Part shown: one piece after another, positions 56,554 to 64,000 of the stretch
How the letters are laid out: each line of letters opens with the position of its first letter
Position numbering within the stretch: the stretch's first letter is position 1
Source of the DNA: Granulicatella elegans
GTDB taxonomy: Bacteria > Bacillota > Bacilli > Lactobacillales > Aerococcaceae
Direction: 5' to 3'
Length of the DNA: 64,000 nucleotides
Assembly: GCF_020735385.1 (NCBI RefSeq)
Contig: NZ_CP085953.1
Span: 1,798,001-1,862,000, forward strand
Notes under the pieces: generated by a model
What the model saw: the letters and a program-made list of their open reading frames with translations, nothing else
The model's database searches: none
What the model was told of the DNA's origin: nothing
Program-made: the position numbers and the translations under genes

Positions 56554-57912
56554 TTATTTACCTTCAGCTAATACACGTTCTTGTTCTACTGCAGCTTGTC
56601 CTAAGATGTTTAAGTAGTTCCATGGACGGTCGAATACTGGTTGGAAGAAGAAGTCTACGTATGCTAAGTCTTCGATTGTCATTTTGTTTTGGATTGCTAA
56701 TGACAATGTGTTTGCAGAAGCTGTACAGTCGTATTTAGACATTACTTGTCCACCTACGATACGGTTTGTACCTACTTCGTAAACTAATTTCATGTAGATT
56801 TTTTCGTATGTTGGCATGAATTCTGGACGGTGGTTATCTACCACGTATACAGCACGTACATCTAAACCAAAGTGAGGTGCGCTACCTACGTTTACACCTG
56901 TTGAACCAATGTTCCATCCGAATAAGTGTAATCCTGATGTAGATTGTGTTCCACGGTATTTAACTTTGTGTCCGTTAATGTTTTTACCAACTAAAGCGCC
57001 CATACGTACAGCGTTTGTTGCTAATGGAATGTATGCGTGTCCTCCGTTAGGGTTGTAGTTAACAGCACAGCTATCTCCTGCTGCGAATACATCTTTAACA
57101 GATGTTTCCATGTAGTCGTTAACAATGATTGCACCGTTAGGCATTGTTTCTAATTGGTCTTTTACTAAGTCGTTGTTTGGACGGAAACCTACACATAAGA
57201 TAACCATGTCAGCTTCGTATTCGCCACCTGAAGTTACAACTTTGTTTACAACTCCGTTTTCGCCTTCGAATGATTTAACCATTTCGTTTAAGCGAACTTG
57301 TACACCACGTTCACGTAAGTCTTCTTCTAAGATATCAGTGAATTCTGGGTCTAAGTATTTGTTTAAGATACGGTCTAATCCGTCAACTAATGTTACTTCT
57401 TTACCTTCTAAAGCAAATGCTTCTACTAATTCGATACCGATGTATCCACCACCGACAACAACGATTTTCTTCTTGTCAGTTTGCTTTGCAAAGATTTCTT
57501 TAGCTTGGTTATAGTTTTTACATAATTGAACGTTTTCTAATTCACGTCCTGGGATTGGAGGAAGAATTGGCCAAGAACCAGTTGTTAAAACTAATTTATC
57601 AAAAGTTTCTGTTTTTTCTTCTCCTGATTTTAAATCTTTAACTGTTAAAGATTTACCTTTTGTATCGATGCTTGTTACATCATGTTCCATATGAACTTCA
57701 GCACCTAATGAAGCTAATTCTTCTGGACTAGAATAGAATAAGCCTTGAGGGTCTTTCACAACTCCTCCTACGTATAACGCAATACCGCATGATAAGAATG
57801 ATACATTGTCATTTCTTTCATATACTACGACTTGTGCGCCTGGGTTATCATTTAAAATTGTTTTTACTGCAGCAGTACCCGCATGAGTACAGCCAACTAC
57901 TACAACTTTCAT
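56554..57912 (-). CDS. nox: Water-forming NADH oxidase
   Basis: 452-residue FAD flavoenzyme that reduces O2 to water with NADH, regenerating NAD+ in aerobically growing lactic bacteria. FAD site VVGCTHAGTAAVKTIL, redox Cys42 in SFLSCGIALYVGG, NADH site VVGGGYIGIELVEAF, second FAD site FAAGDSCAVNYNP, and the C-terminal dimerisation domain with FFFQPVFDRPWNYLN. CoA-disulfide reductase is a close relative, but the length and motifs favour Nox. AGGAGG precedes the ATG. Confidence 0.92.
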   Translation of the reverse strand: MKVVVVGCTHAGTAAVKTILNDNPGAQVVVYERNDNVSFLSCGIALYVGGVVKDPQGLFYSSPEELASLGAEVHMEHDVTSIDTKGKSLTVKDLKSGEEKTETFDKLVLTTGSWPILPPIPGRELENVQLCKNYNQAKEIFAKQTDKKKIVVVGGGYIGIELVEAFALEGKEVTLVDGLDRILNKYLDPEFTDILEEDLRERGVQVRLNEMVKSFEGENGVVNKVVTSGGEYEADMVILCVGFRPNNDLVKDQLETMPNGAIIVNDYMETSVKDVFAAGDSCAVNYNPNGGHAYIPLATNAVRMGALVGKNINGHKVKYRGTQSTSGLHLFGWNIGSTGVNVGSAPHFGLDVRAVYVVDNHRPEFMPTYEKIYMKLVYEVGTNRIVGGQVMSKYDCTASANTLSLAIQNKMTIEDLAYVDFFFQPVFDRPWNYLNILGQAAVEQERVLAEGK

Positions 57913-58313
57913 TATATGTTAGCCTCCTAAATTTTCATGATAAATAAGAATGATTCTCATCTACAGCTGTTATCGTATAAAATTTTTCAATTAAAAGCAA
58001 ACGTTTTGCTTCAATTTTTAACAATTTTTTTATTTTAGTTTTAAACTCGTAATTGTTTCAATTATTATATCATTTTTAAAAGGCAGAAGGATTTTCATGC
58101 TGTAATGATTCTTCATCAACTCTACTAACAAACTCTCTTAAAAATCGTTTACGTTCTTTTTAATAAAAATACCGTGGACAACATTCATCCACGGCAAATC
58201 ATTTTACAAAATATATTCTGCGAGTAAACGTTCGAAAGATTGTACAGTAACTTTTAAACATTTTAAAATTATAATTAATCTTGCGAATACTCATTTAGCA
58301 TAGAAGTATTCTT
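57913..58313. other. Regulatory and boundary region upstream of nox
   Basis: No complete gene in 400 bases. Minus-strand nox promoter: TTGCTT (57995-58000), 17-base spacer, TACGAT (57972-57977). A perfect 7-3-7 palindrome, AAGCAAA CGT TTTGCTT (57995-58011), covers the -35 and resembles a cre site core. A Fur-like box lies at 57945-57959 (11 of 14). From 58159 to 58076 there is a 27-codon open stretch on the minus strand with no start (ends QHENPSAF), perhaps the end of a lost gene. A terminator follows at 58164. Confidence 0.5.
58164..58196 (-). terminator. Terminator of the AIPR-like gene
   Basis: Stem CCGTGGA / TCCACGG followed on the minus strand by A, T5; about 120 bases past the stop. 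Confidence 0.75.
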
Positions 58314-59498
58314 CTAATTTCTATTAATTAATTCATTAATAACTTTATCCTTCATAGTACTTTCAACAATTCTATAATTTGATTGCCATAAAGTTTTCAT
58401 TTTTCCAACACTTTGTGGATTAGTATCTGTTTCAAATGTATTTTGAACTAACCTAACTCCACATTCTTGCCAAACTTCTATTGGATCAAATCTCCATTGA
58501 ATACTTCCATTTTCATCTTTCTTAATTAATGCTCTAAAAGCTCCAAAAATTGGTAATAAAAATCCAGAAGAAATTTCATAAGGAATAGTTTCTCGAGTAA
58601 AATCTGAATGAAATGAGGACTTACTTTCTTGAGCAGAAGTTACCCCTCTTACTCTTCCAAATGATCCTTTAAATCCGTTCTCTTCTTTAAATTCTTTATA
58701 CTTCTGTGACATTTCAATTTGAATACATTCATATAATTCTACTAACTTAGGTAATAACGGAGATAAACTTAAGTAGATATTGTCTTCACAACTTAATTCC
58801 TTTTTAAAATCTTTAAAAACACTAGCTTTTGCTGAATAAGCTTGAGTAGGGGCTGATGAATCATCAGGATATCTTTTTACATTAAACATAAACATAAGCT
58901 TTAATAATTCTACTACCGGAATAGGCTTATTTTCATTATCTTTATATGCAACATCATCCTTAAAAGGCATTTCACTAATAGCTTCTTTAACAAAATCAAA
59001 TTTATCATCTAACTCAAATAGTGCTATATCACTTACTTGAATTGAGGTATTTCTCGCATCTGCTAATTCAGTTACATTTAGTGTATCACCTACAATTATT
59101 TCCAATCTAACATATTTATTAATATCATCTATCATTGATTCACGATTTTCTATTATCGCTGTATAAGTATGACCTCCATCTAGAATCCCATATTTTGATG
59201 AATCATCCGAAAAATCAACAGAAATTTCACTAGTAGAATTATTAAAATGAACTGATTTTGCAGTTAAAACAATCCCTCTATTATTAATATCAAAATTAAT
59301 ATTAGAATTAGATTTCACTGCGTTAATTAATTGTTTAGCAACGGAAGTGTTCATTTTTGGTTTTCTAGGATTAACTTCTAAAGATAAATTATTTGGTAAG
59401 TCTCTAAATTCAGTTAATGCTAAATAGGTTGTAATATTTTCATCAGATGGTGAACTGAAAGTTCTCAAAGCTTTTACTTTAAATTTGTTTACAGTCAT
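58314..59498 (-). CDS. AIPR-like (abortive infection type) protein
   Basis: 394 residues, soluble, with NINFDINNRGIVLTAKSVHF, ILDGGHTYTAIIENRE and ELADARNTSIQVSDIALFELDDKFDFVKEAI, the pattern I associate with the AIPR family of phage-resistance proteins (NxGI, then a G-G-H/Q-T segment, then N-T-Q/S-x-x-V). Biochemical activity of the family is not established. AAAGGAG precedes the ATG. Its divergent neighbour is a broken XRE regulator and the region is an accessory island, which fits a defence gene. The assignment is from memory of motifs and needs a profile search. Confidence 0.5.
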   Translation of the reverse strand: MTVNKFKVKALRTFSSPSDENITTYLALTEFRDLPNNLSLEVNPRKPKMNTSVAKQLINAVKSNSNINFDINNRGIVLTAKSVHFNNSTSEISVDFSDDSSKYGILDGGHTYTAIIENRESMIDDINKYVRLEIIVGDTLNVTELADARNTSIQVSDIALFELDDKFDFVKEAISEMPFKDDVAYKDNENKPIPVVELLKLMFMFNVKRYPDDSSAPTQAYSAKASVFKDFKKELSCEDNIYLSLSPLLPKLVELYECIQIEMSQKYKEFKEENGFKGSFGRVRGVTSAQESKSSFHSDFTRETIPYEISSGFLLPIFGAFRALIKKDENGSIQWRFDPIEVWQECGVRLVQNTFETDTNPQSVGKMKTLWQSNYRIVESTMKDKVINELINRN

Positions 59499-59581
59499 TA
59501 GAATTTCTCCTTTAATTGTGTTATTTTTTATAAAAATATCATATTTTTTCCTAAAAACAAAGAAACCTTGGTACCTTTTTG

Positions 59582-59590
59582 TGATATAAT
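59582..59590 (+). promoter_or_regulatory. Extended -10 promoter of the XRE regulator
   Basis: TGA then TATAAT (59585-59590); the ATG at 59597 falls at the predicted transcript start, so the message would be leaderless. A GGTACC-centred imperfect palindrome lies just upstream between the divergent genes and could be an operator. Confidence 0.5.
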
Positions 59591-59596
59591 GTACAC

Positions 59597-59871
59597 ATGA
59601 CTAAGAGAAAAAATATAATAATAACTTATTTAAAATTGGAGAAATTATTAAGTTTCATCGATTAAACTTATCTTTAAACAGTAGCAGAGAAAATTTTCTT
59701 GTTGATAGAATAAATAAAGGTATTTTAAATGAGAATGGCATTTCTCTAGAAACCTTAAAAAATATAGAAAACGGAAATACATTACCTAGTCTACCTACAT
59801 TAAAACTTCTTGCTAATTTGTTAGAAATAGATTTTTTTGAACTTTTAAAGGAAATTTACGACTATATTTAA
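59597..59871 (+). pseudogene. XRE-family regulator with a frameshift near its start
   Basis: From about 59620 to the TAA at 59869 the frame encodes a helix-turn-helix protein: KIGEIIKFHRLNLSLNSSRE, then GISLETLKNIENGNTLPSLPTLKLLANLLEIDFFELLKEI. This frame has no start codon; it is closed by TAA shortly upstream. The ATG at 59597 lies in another frame (MTKRKNIIITYLK) and stops after 22 codons. One inserted or deleted base in the A/T-rich run at about 59610-59635 would restore a single protein. It is divergent from the AIPR-like gene and presumably once controlled it. Confidence 0.65.
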
Positions 59872-59962
59872 AAAGGAGTGAAGAAAGTTTTATAATTTTG
59901 GTGTTAATTTTTTCTAAAAGTTAATTATAACTAATAATACTGAGGTATTTAAATAAATTTCC

Positions 59963-60191
59963 TCAGTTTTCTCTTACTACTTCAATCATTTCCTCAAATT
60001 CATCATTCAACAAATGCATTTCATCTGTATCCATAAATTTTTGGTAAATCATGTCTAATGCTTCTTGATTGTTGATATCTTTTTCGATACTAATTAATGC
60101 TGTTACAAATGTTTTGTAATCTTTTTGCATCATTGCTTCAATAGTTCTTTTTGTTTCTAAAAATTCCAGTTTTCTACTTCCTATCTTTTCA
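59963..60191 (-). pseudogene. Small acidic protein with apparent one-base deletion
   Basis: An open frame ending VREN reads KIGSRKLEFLETKRTIEAMM, then a helical, acidic protein (EALDMIYQKFMDTDEMHLLNDEFEEMIEVV). It has no start in frame; the ATG at 60191 is in frame +1 and stops at once. Adding one A to the AAAA run gives MKKIGSRKLEF, a natural start. I do not recognise the family. Same type of lesion as in the neighbouring XRE gene. Alternatively translation begins at the ATG pair further in, which lacks a ribosome site. Confidence 0.4.
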
Positions 60192-60310
60192 TTTTGTACT
60201 TATAGTATAGCATTAAACCTCCCACATTTCTCCAACAAAAAAGTACTCTACTGATCGTAAAGTACTTTGATTATTTTTATTTTTTCCTAACAAGCTATGC
60301 CTGAACAATT

Positions 60311-60439
60311 TTAACGAATAAACATTAATACAACGAGAAATAAAACGATTTCTAATATATAAGTCAATGCTAGTATTAGAATCCAGTTTAGCAAAACTTT
60401 AACAAAAAAATTTTGTTTGATGAATTCTATTTTTTCCAA
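60311..60439 (-). CDS. Tiny one-helix membrane protein
   Basis: 42 residues from a TTG start overlapping the end of the upstream gene by 13 bases: a short polar start (LEKIEFIKQNFFVK) and one or two hydrophobic segments (VLLNWILILALTYILEIVLFLVVLMFI). No strong ribosome site; coupling is assumed. Family unknown. Confidence 0.35.
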   Translation of the reverse strand: MEKIEFIKQNFFVKVLLNWILILALTYILEIVLFLVVLMFIR

Positions 60440-60639
60440 TTTAATAACCAGACACTTCCAACTGCTGGTACGATGCTCCATTGATGTACTAATATCCATC
60501 TAAATATGGAATATTCATATTCACCATTCATTTCAATATATAGAAGAGCCATTTTCATCGTTGCTAGTGCAGAGACTAAGAATACGATAGCGACCACTAT
60601 CTTCTGTTTTAGTGTTAATGATTGTTGTTTTTCCATCAT
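60427..60639 (-). CDS. Small two-helix membrane protein, unknown
   Basis: 70 residues, start MMEKQQSLTLKQKIVVAIVF, with two membrane helices (about 12-34 and 45-66) and a short loop. AAGGAG lies ten bases before the ATG. Length and topology resemble immunity-type or holin-like small proteins, but no motif allows a name. In the accessory island next to a second, overlapping tiny membrane gene. Confidence 0.5.
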   Translation of the reverse strand: MMEKQQSLTLKQKIVVAIVFLVSALATMKMALLYIEMNGEYEYSIFRWILVHQWSIVPAVGSVWLLNWKK

Positions 60640-60813
60640 TTTGATGCCACTCCTTCTTGAATTTAAGCAAATTGTACTTTATTCCTTTTTATTAGTAAAT
60701 ATTTTTTCTAAAGCGCATCTAATCATCAAAACATGTATCCTATGATTAACATTTTCTTTTAATTCTATTTCTTCTCTATATTATTCTCACCTCTTCTTTC
60801 CATTTTCAAACCA

Positions 60814-60842
60814 TTGCCGTTATGTCATAATTGTCTTATAAT
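60814..60842 (+). promoter_or_regulatory. Promoter of the DUF3290-DUF421 pair
   Basis: TTGCCG (60814-60819), 17-base spacer, consensus TATAAT (60837-60842); AAAAGGAG then precedes the ATG at 60871. Confidence 0.65.
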
Positions 60843-60870
60843 AAATTACATTTAAAAAAGGAGATTCGTT

Positions 60871-61314
60871 ATGAAATTTTATTCTTATGAATATGTATTA
60901 GGGCAAATTAGTCAGCAGGATTGGGTAATGGTTATTCTTTCTGCGTTATTAATTTTTGTGACTGGATTTTTAGCTTATCAAGATAAACGTGGTAGTAAGT
61001 TTCGTGAATTATCAATTATTTCAATTTTAGCTTTAGTAGCGATTGTTTTGATAGGAATTTCTAATTTACAAAGTAATCAATCTACAAATAATCAATTCCG
61101 TAATTCTTTAAACTTTATTGAAATTGTTTCAAAAGAATTAGGGGTAGATAAAGAAAAGATTTATGTGAATACTTCTTCTACGACTGATGGAGTTATTATC
61201 AAAGTTGGAAATCAATTTTATCGTGCTTTAAATGGCTCTAACAAGGATAGTTATTTATTAGAGAAGATGGAATTATATAAATCAGATGTTGAACTTGTGG
61301 AGGTTAAAAAATAA
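60871..61314 (+). CDS. DUF3290-family membrane protein
   Basis: 147 residues: two membrane helices (about 19-36 and 47-65) then a soluble alpha/beta domain (NSLNFIEIVSKELGVDKEKIYVN, VIIKVGNQFYRAL). Typical of DUF3290, found beside DUF421 genes in lactic bacteria; function unknown. Overlaps the next gene by one base (stop/start TAATG). Confidence 0.85.
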   Translation: MKFYSYEYVLGQISQQDWVMVILSALLIFVTGFLAYQDKRGSKFRELSIISILALVAIVLIGISNLQSNQSTNNQFRNSLNFIEIVSKELGVDKEKIYVNTSSTTDGVIIKVGNQFYRALNGSNKDSYLLEKMELYKSDVELVEVKK

Positions 61315-61943
61315 TGAGCTTTTTTATTACAATTGCGATTAAGTTAGCTTTAGGTCTTATTTCTTTAGTATTTGTTATTAATATAACTGGTAAAGGAAAG
61401 TTAGCACCAAGTTCTGCAGTAGACCAAGTACAAAACTTTGTTCTCGGGGGAATTATTGGTGGGATTATTTACAATAGTTCGATTTCAATTCTTCAGTATG
61501 TAGTTATTTTAATTATTTGGACTATTTTAATCTTACTGTTGAAATGGTTAAATACAAATGTTGCAGTTATTAAGCAATTAATTGACGGTAAACCTGTAAT
61601 GATTATTAAAAATGGAAAATTAGACCCAGAAGCTTGTCGTTCTAAAGGTTTATCTGCTTCAGATGTAGCTCTTAAATTACGTTCTCAAGGTGTATTCCAA
61701 TTAAAAGATGTAAAAAGAGCTGTCATTGAACAAAATGGGTAATTTATTATTGTAAAAATGGGCGATGAAAATCCTAAATAACCAATTATTACGGACAGTG
61801 TTGTTCAAACGAAAATTTTAGATACAATTGGTAAATCTGAAGAATGGTTGATGGAAAAATTACAAAAAGAAGGCTATGATAATGTAGCAGATATTTTCAT
61901 TGCTGAATATGATAGAGGTAAAATTAATATCGTGACTTATTAA
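61314..61943 (+). pseudogene. DUF421 (YetF-like) gene with two in-frame ochre codons
   Basis: A 210-codon frame that matches a full DUF421 protein: three membrane helices at the start, then VAVIKQLIDGKPVMIIKNGKLDPEACRSKGLSASD and a C-terminal part ending GYDNVADIFIAEYDRGKINIVTY. TAA codons interrupt it at codon 143 (61740-61742, where Gln CAA would fit NGQ) and codon 156 (61779-61781, where Tyr would fit NPKYP). No frameshift is present. The first 142 residues could still be made as a truncated membrane protein. Related genes are involved in envelope/spore functions in Bacillus; role here unknown. Confidence 0.75.
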
Positions 61944-61983
61944 TCATTGAATGGATGATCCATAAATTGATTGAGCATTTAAT

Positions 61984-62012
61984 TTGCTTTTAGAAATCAG
62001 AATTTATATACT
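61984..62012 (+). promoter_or_regulatory. Promoter of csbD
   Basis: TTGCTT (61984-61989), 17-base spacer, TATACT (62007-62012), about 70 bases before the gene. The segment also contains AATGGAGGTAA, the ribosome site. Confidence 0.5.
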
Positions 62013-62085
62013 TTAGCTACTATCTAGTTTAACGATGATTACTCTTCTTTGAACTAGGTATAAACTAATAAATGGAGGTAATCTC

Positions 62086-62283
62086 ATGTCAGCAGAAGAA
62101 AAATCAAACCAAGTTGCTGGTTCTATCAAAGAAGGTTTTGGTAAATTAACTGGCGACAAAAAACTTGAAACTAAAGGAGCTACTGAACAAGTAGTTTCTA
62201 AAGTAAAAGAAGTTGCTGAAGATGCAAAAGATGCTGTTGAAGGCGCTATTGAAGGTGTTAAAAACACCTTTAAAAAAGATTAA
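62086..62283 (+). CDS. CsbD-family stress protein
   Basis: 65 residues, hydrophilic, starting [31 protein letters not shown], the CsbD signature (G-x-x-K-E-x-x-G-x-x-T-x-D). CsbD-like proteins are general stress products with unknown mechanism. GGAGG before the ATG. The IS1182-type element lies 11 bases past its stop. Confidence 0.9.
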   Translation: MSAEEKSNQVAGSIKEGFGKLTGDKKLETKGATEQVVSKVKEVAEDAKDAVEGAIEGVKNTFKKD

Positions 62284-62387
62284 TAACAATAATCAAAGAG
62301 GCTGGGCAAAAAGTCTCAAAAATAGAAGAAAGCACTATAAAATTCTGAAACAGGATTTTATAGTGCTTTTTAGTCTTATAAATTAAA

Positions 62388-62452
62388 CATAGGAGTCTAC
62401 CTCTGTTATAATAAGTTTGAATGAAATAAAATAAGAAAGGGTGACTCCTATG
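62388..62452 (+). promoter_or_regulatory. IS promoter with fold-back arms, copy 2
   Basis: CATAGGAGTC (62388-62397) and GACTCCTATG (62443-62452) are perfect inverted repeats; the second contains the transposase ATG. Between them is the promoter: TAAACA (62384-62389), 17-base spacer, TGT and TATAAT (62407-62412), giving a start near 62419, downstream of the first arm. Confidence 0.6.
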
Positions 62453-64000
62453 TACAAAAATTATACCACACCAACAGATACTTTAGAACTAAATTTTACA
62501 TTAACCGTCCCTAAAAACCACATTGCTCAATTTATTAATCAGTTTGTAGATTCTATTCCAGATTCTATTATCTTTCCTAATACAACATCAAAAATGGGTA
62601 GACCTGCTCATCATCCTCGTATGTTATTAAAAATGATTCTCTTCGCTTATACTCGTTCTACGTATAGTGGTAGAAAAATTGTTCAATTAAATGAAGAAAA
62701 TATTCCGATGCAGTGGCTTTCTCAACAAACTTATGTCTGTTACCATGTTATTAATAATTTTAGAAGTAATGAACAGTTTTCCTCTATCATTAAAAACATT
62801 TTCGTATACTTTACTTTATTACTCCAACACTATCATATTATTGATTCAGATAGTTTATTTATTGATGGTACAAAAGTTCAAGCAGATGCCAATCGTTATT
62901 CATTTGTATGGCGTAAAGCTATTGAAAGATATGATGAAGCTTTAAATGAAAAAATTAGTACATTATATGATCAATTAATTCAAAATCAAGTGAATATTGC
63001 TTTATCAGAAGAAGAAAAAATTACTGAATATGGTGTTCATGCCATGATTGAAGCTACTAATAACTCTCTAGAACAGTTAGAAGAACTCATTGAAGAAGAA
63101 CCTAAACATATTGTTGGTGGTTCTAAAAACAAACAGAAAAAACGCTTGTTAAATTCTTTTAAACGTCAACTTGAAAAAGATTTTCTGCCTCGTAAAGAAA
63201 AATATACGATAGCTAAGGAAACATTTGATAACCGGAATAGTTATTCTAAAACAGATAACGATGCTACTTTTATGTGTATGAAAGAAGATGCCATGAAAAA
63301 TCGAGAATTAAAACCTGGCTATAATCTTCAAATCGCAACGAATCATCAATATGTTTTAGGTTTTGATGTATTTCCTAATCCTACAGATATGCGTACTCTT
63401 AAACCATTTTTAAATTCATTTAAACTATTAGACAAATTTTCTATTATTATTGCGGATGCTGGATACGGTAGTGAAGAAAACTATCAATTGATTCTTGAAG
63501 AGTATGAAAAGACACCTTTGATTCCTTACACAATGTACGAAAAAGAACAAACGAAGAAATTTAAAAATGATCCATCTAATAGACAAAATTGGTATTACAA
63601 TGAAGAGGAAGATTATTATATTGATCATTTAGGTGTAAAATTTAGTTTTAAATATTATTCAACAAGAAACGATAAGAATGGATTTACTCGTAGATTTAAA
63701 GTGTATGAGACAGATTCAATTCAAGAAACAGAAGCATTGGATGAATTAGCGAAAACTCCTACTGGACAACAACGTCAAATCCGTGTAAACCAAGTTTGGG
63801 AATCTTATAAAGAAACGATTAAAGAAGCGTTACATAGTGACCGTGGAAGTAGTATATATGCTCAACGAAAAATTGAAGTTGAGCCAGTTTTCGGTCAAAT
63901 GAAGCGCAATTTTGGCATGCGCAGAACTCATGTTAGAGGTAAAAATGCAGTTCATAATGACATTGGTCTGCTCTTTTTAGGGATGAATTTGCAGAGATTA
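62450..64000 (+). CDS. IS1182-family transposase, copy 2 (partial)
   Basis: First 517 codons of the same transposase as at 7466-9184, from the ATG that follows AAAGGGTG. It reads MYKNYTTPTDTLELNFTLTV, the GRPAHHPRML region, the DDE Asp motifs and VEPVFGQMKRNFGMRRTHVRG without interruption. The C-terminus, and whatever stop codon the flank supplies, is outside the window. Confidence 0.9.
   Translation, partial: MYKNYTTPTDTLELNFTLTVPKNHIAQFINQFVDSIPDSIIFPNTTSKMGRPAHHPRMLLKMILFAYTRSTYSGRKIVQLNEENIPMQWLSQQTYVCYHVINNFRSNEQFSSIIKNIFVYFTLLLQHYHIIDSDSLFIDGTKVQADANRYSFVWRKAIERYDEALNEKISTLYDQLIQNQVNIALSEEEKITEYGVHAMIEATNNSLEQLEELIEEEPKHIVGGSKNKQKKRLLNSFKRQLEKDFLPRKEKYTIAKETFDNRNSYSKTDNDATFMCMKEDAMKNRELKPGYNLQIATNHQYVLGFDVFPNPTDMRTLKPFLNSFKLLDKFSIIIADAGYGSEENYQLILEEYEKTPLIPYTMYEKEQTKKFKNDPSNRQNWYYNEEEDYYIDHLGVKFSFKYYSTRNDKNGFTRRFKVYETDSIQETEALDELAKTPTGQQRQIRVNQVWESYKETIKEALHSDRGSSIYAQRKIEVEPVFGQMKRNFGMRRTHVRGKNAVHNDIGLLFLGMNLQRL

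Larger units (their letters stand above)
62295..64000 (+). mobile_element. IS1182-type insertion sequence, copy 2 (cut by window end)
   Basis: Begins AAAGAGGCTGGGC, the same terminal repeat as copy 1, followed by the same inner hairpin, promoter with fold-back arms and transposase gene, in opposite orientation to copy 1. Shared stretches, including two antisense open frames, are identical in both copies. The far end lies beyond the window. Confidence 0.92.

Overview
The window is an AT-rich Gram-positive chromosome segment. Most genes lie on the minus strand. Gene content points to the order Lactobacillales, most likely a Granulicatella-like member of the Carnobacteriaceae/Aerococcaceae: an SMK-box (SAM-III) leader on metK, a LiaFSR cell-envelope system, a SufCDSUB operon, LuxS, PepV and PepQ peptidases, CcpA, water-forming NADH oxidase and a second, lipoprotein-type YidC. 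The genus is an inference from content; no rRNA gene is present to confirm it.

Layout. 1-7.2 kb: glycolysis/pentose phosphate and replication (pyk, pfkA, dnaE, gnd). 7.5-9.3 kb: an intact IS1182-type element. 9.3-14.4 kb: metK and the ribosome/tRNA maturation block (rplS, arsR-like, trmD, rimM, khpA, rpsP). 14.6-24 kb: a class A PBP, ccpA/pepQ, small envelope-stress proteins, MscS, cbpB, a phosphodiesterase and a fused murI-rdgB gene. 24.1-27.9 kb: a graveyard made of a collapsed prophage (scaffold/lysin fusion, MuF head protein), an integrase-type IS remnant and an IS200 remnant. 28-46.7 kb: trxA, mutS2, cvpA, zapA, ezrA, pepV, rsuA, a flippase, liaFSR, ftsK, acyP, yidC and luxS. 46.9-52.1 kb: the suf operon. 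52.3-57.9 kb: a C26 peptidase, FemX-type ligase, GcvH-like protein, ArsC/Spx-like protein, rodA and nox. 58-62 kb: an accessory island with an AIPR-like gene, a broken XRE regulator, small membrane proteins, a DUF3290/DUF421 pair and csbD. From 62.3 kb: a second, inverted copy of the IS1182-type element, cut by the window end.

The observation most worth following is a family of nine interspersed, palindromic 65-145 bp elements. Eight of the nine sit within 2-21 bases of a stop codon. Their helices change sequence while staying paired, and they flank a conserved internal loop (TGAGA opposite GCTGC). They look like a structured 3'-UTR RNA or a hairpin mobile repeat that has been adopted as a gene-end signal. 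I did not recognise it as a named family.

Other notable points: a LiaS kinase with Tyr where the phospho-accepting His is expected; a MurI-RdgB fusion that keeps an internal ribosome binding site; a DUF421 gene with two in-frame ochre codons; fold-back arms around the IS transposase start; Fur-like boxes at suf and nox; and a DnaE whose PHP metal ligands are lost. Short regulatory sites were read by eye against consensus and are inferences.
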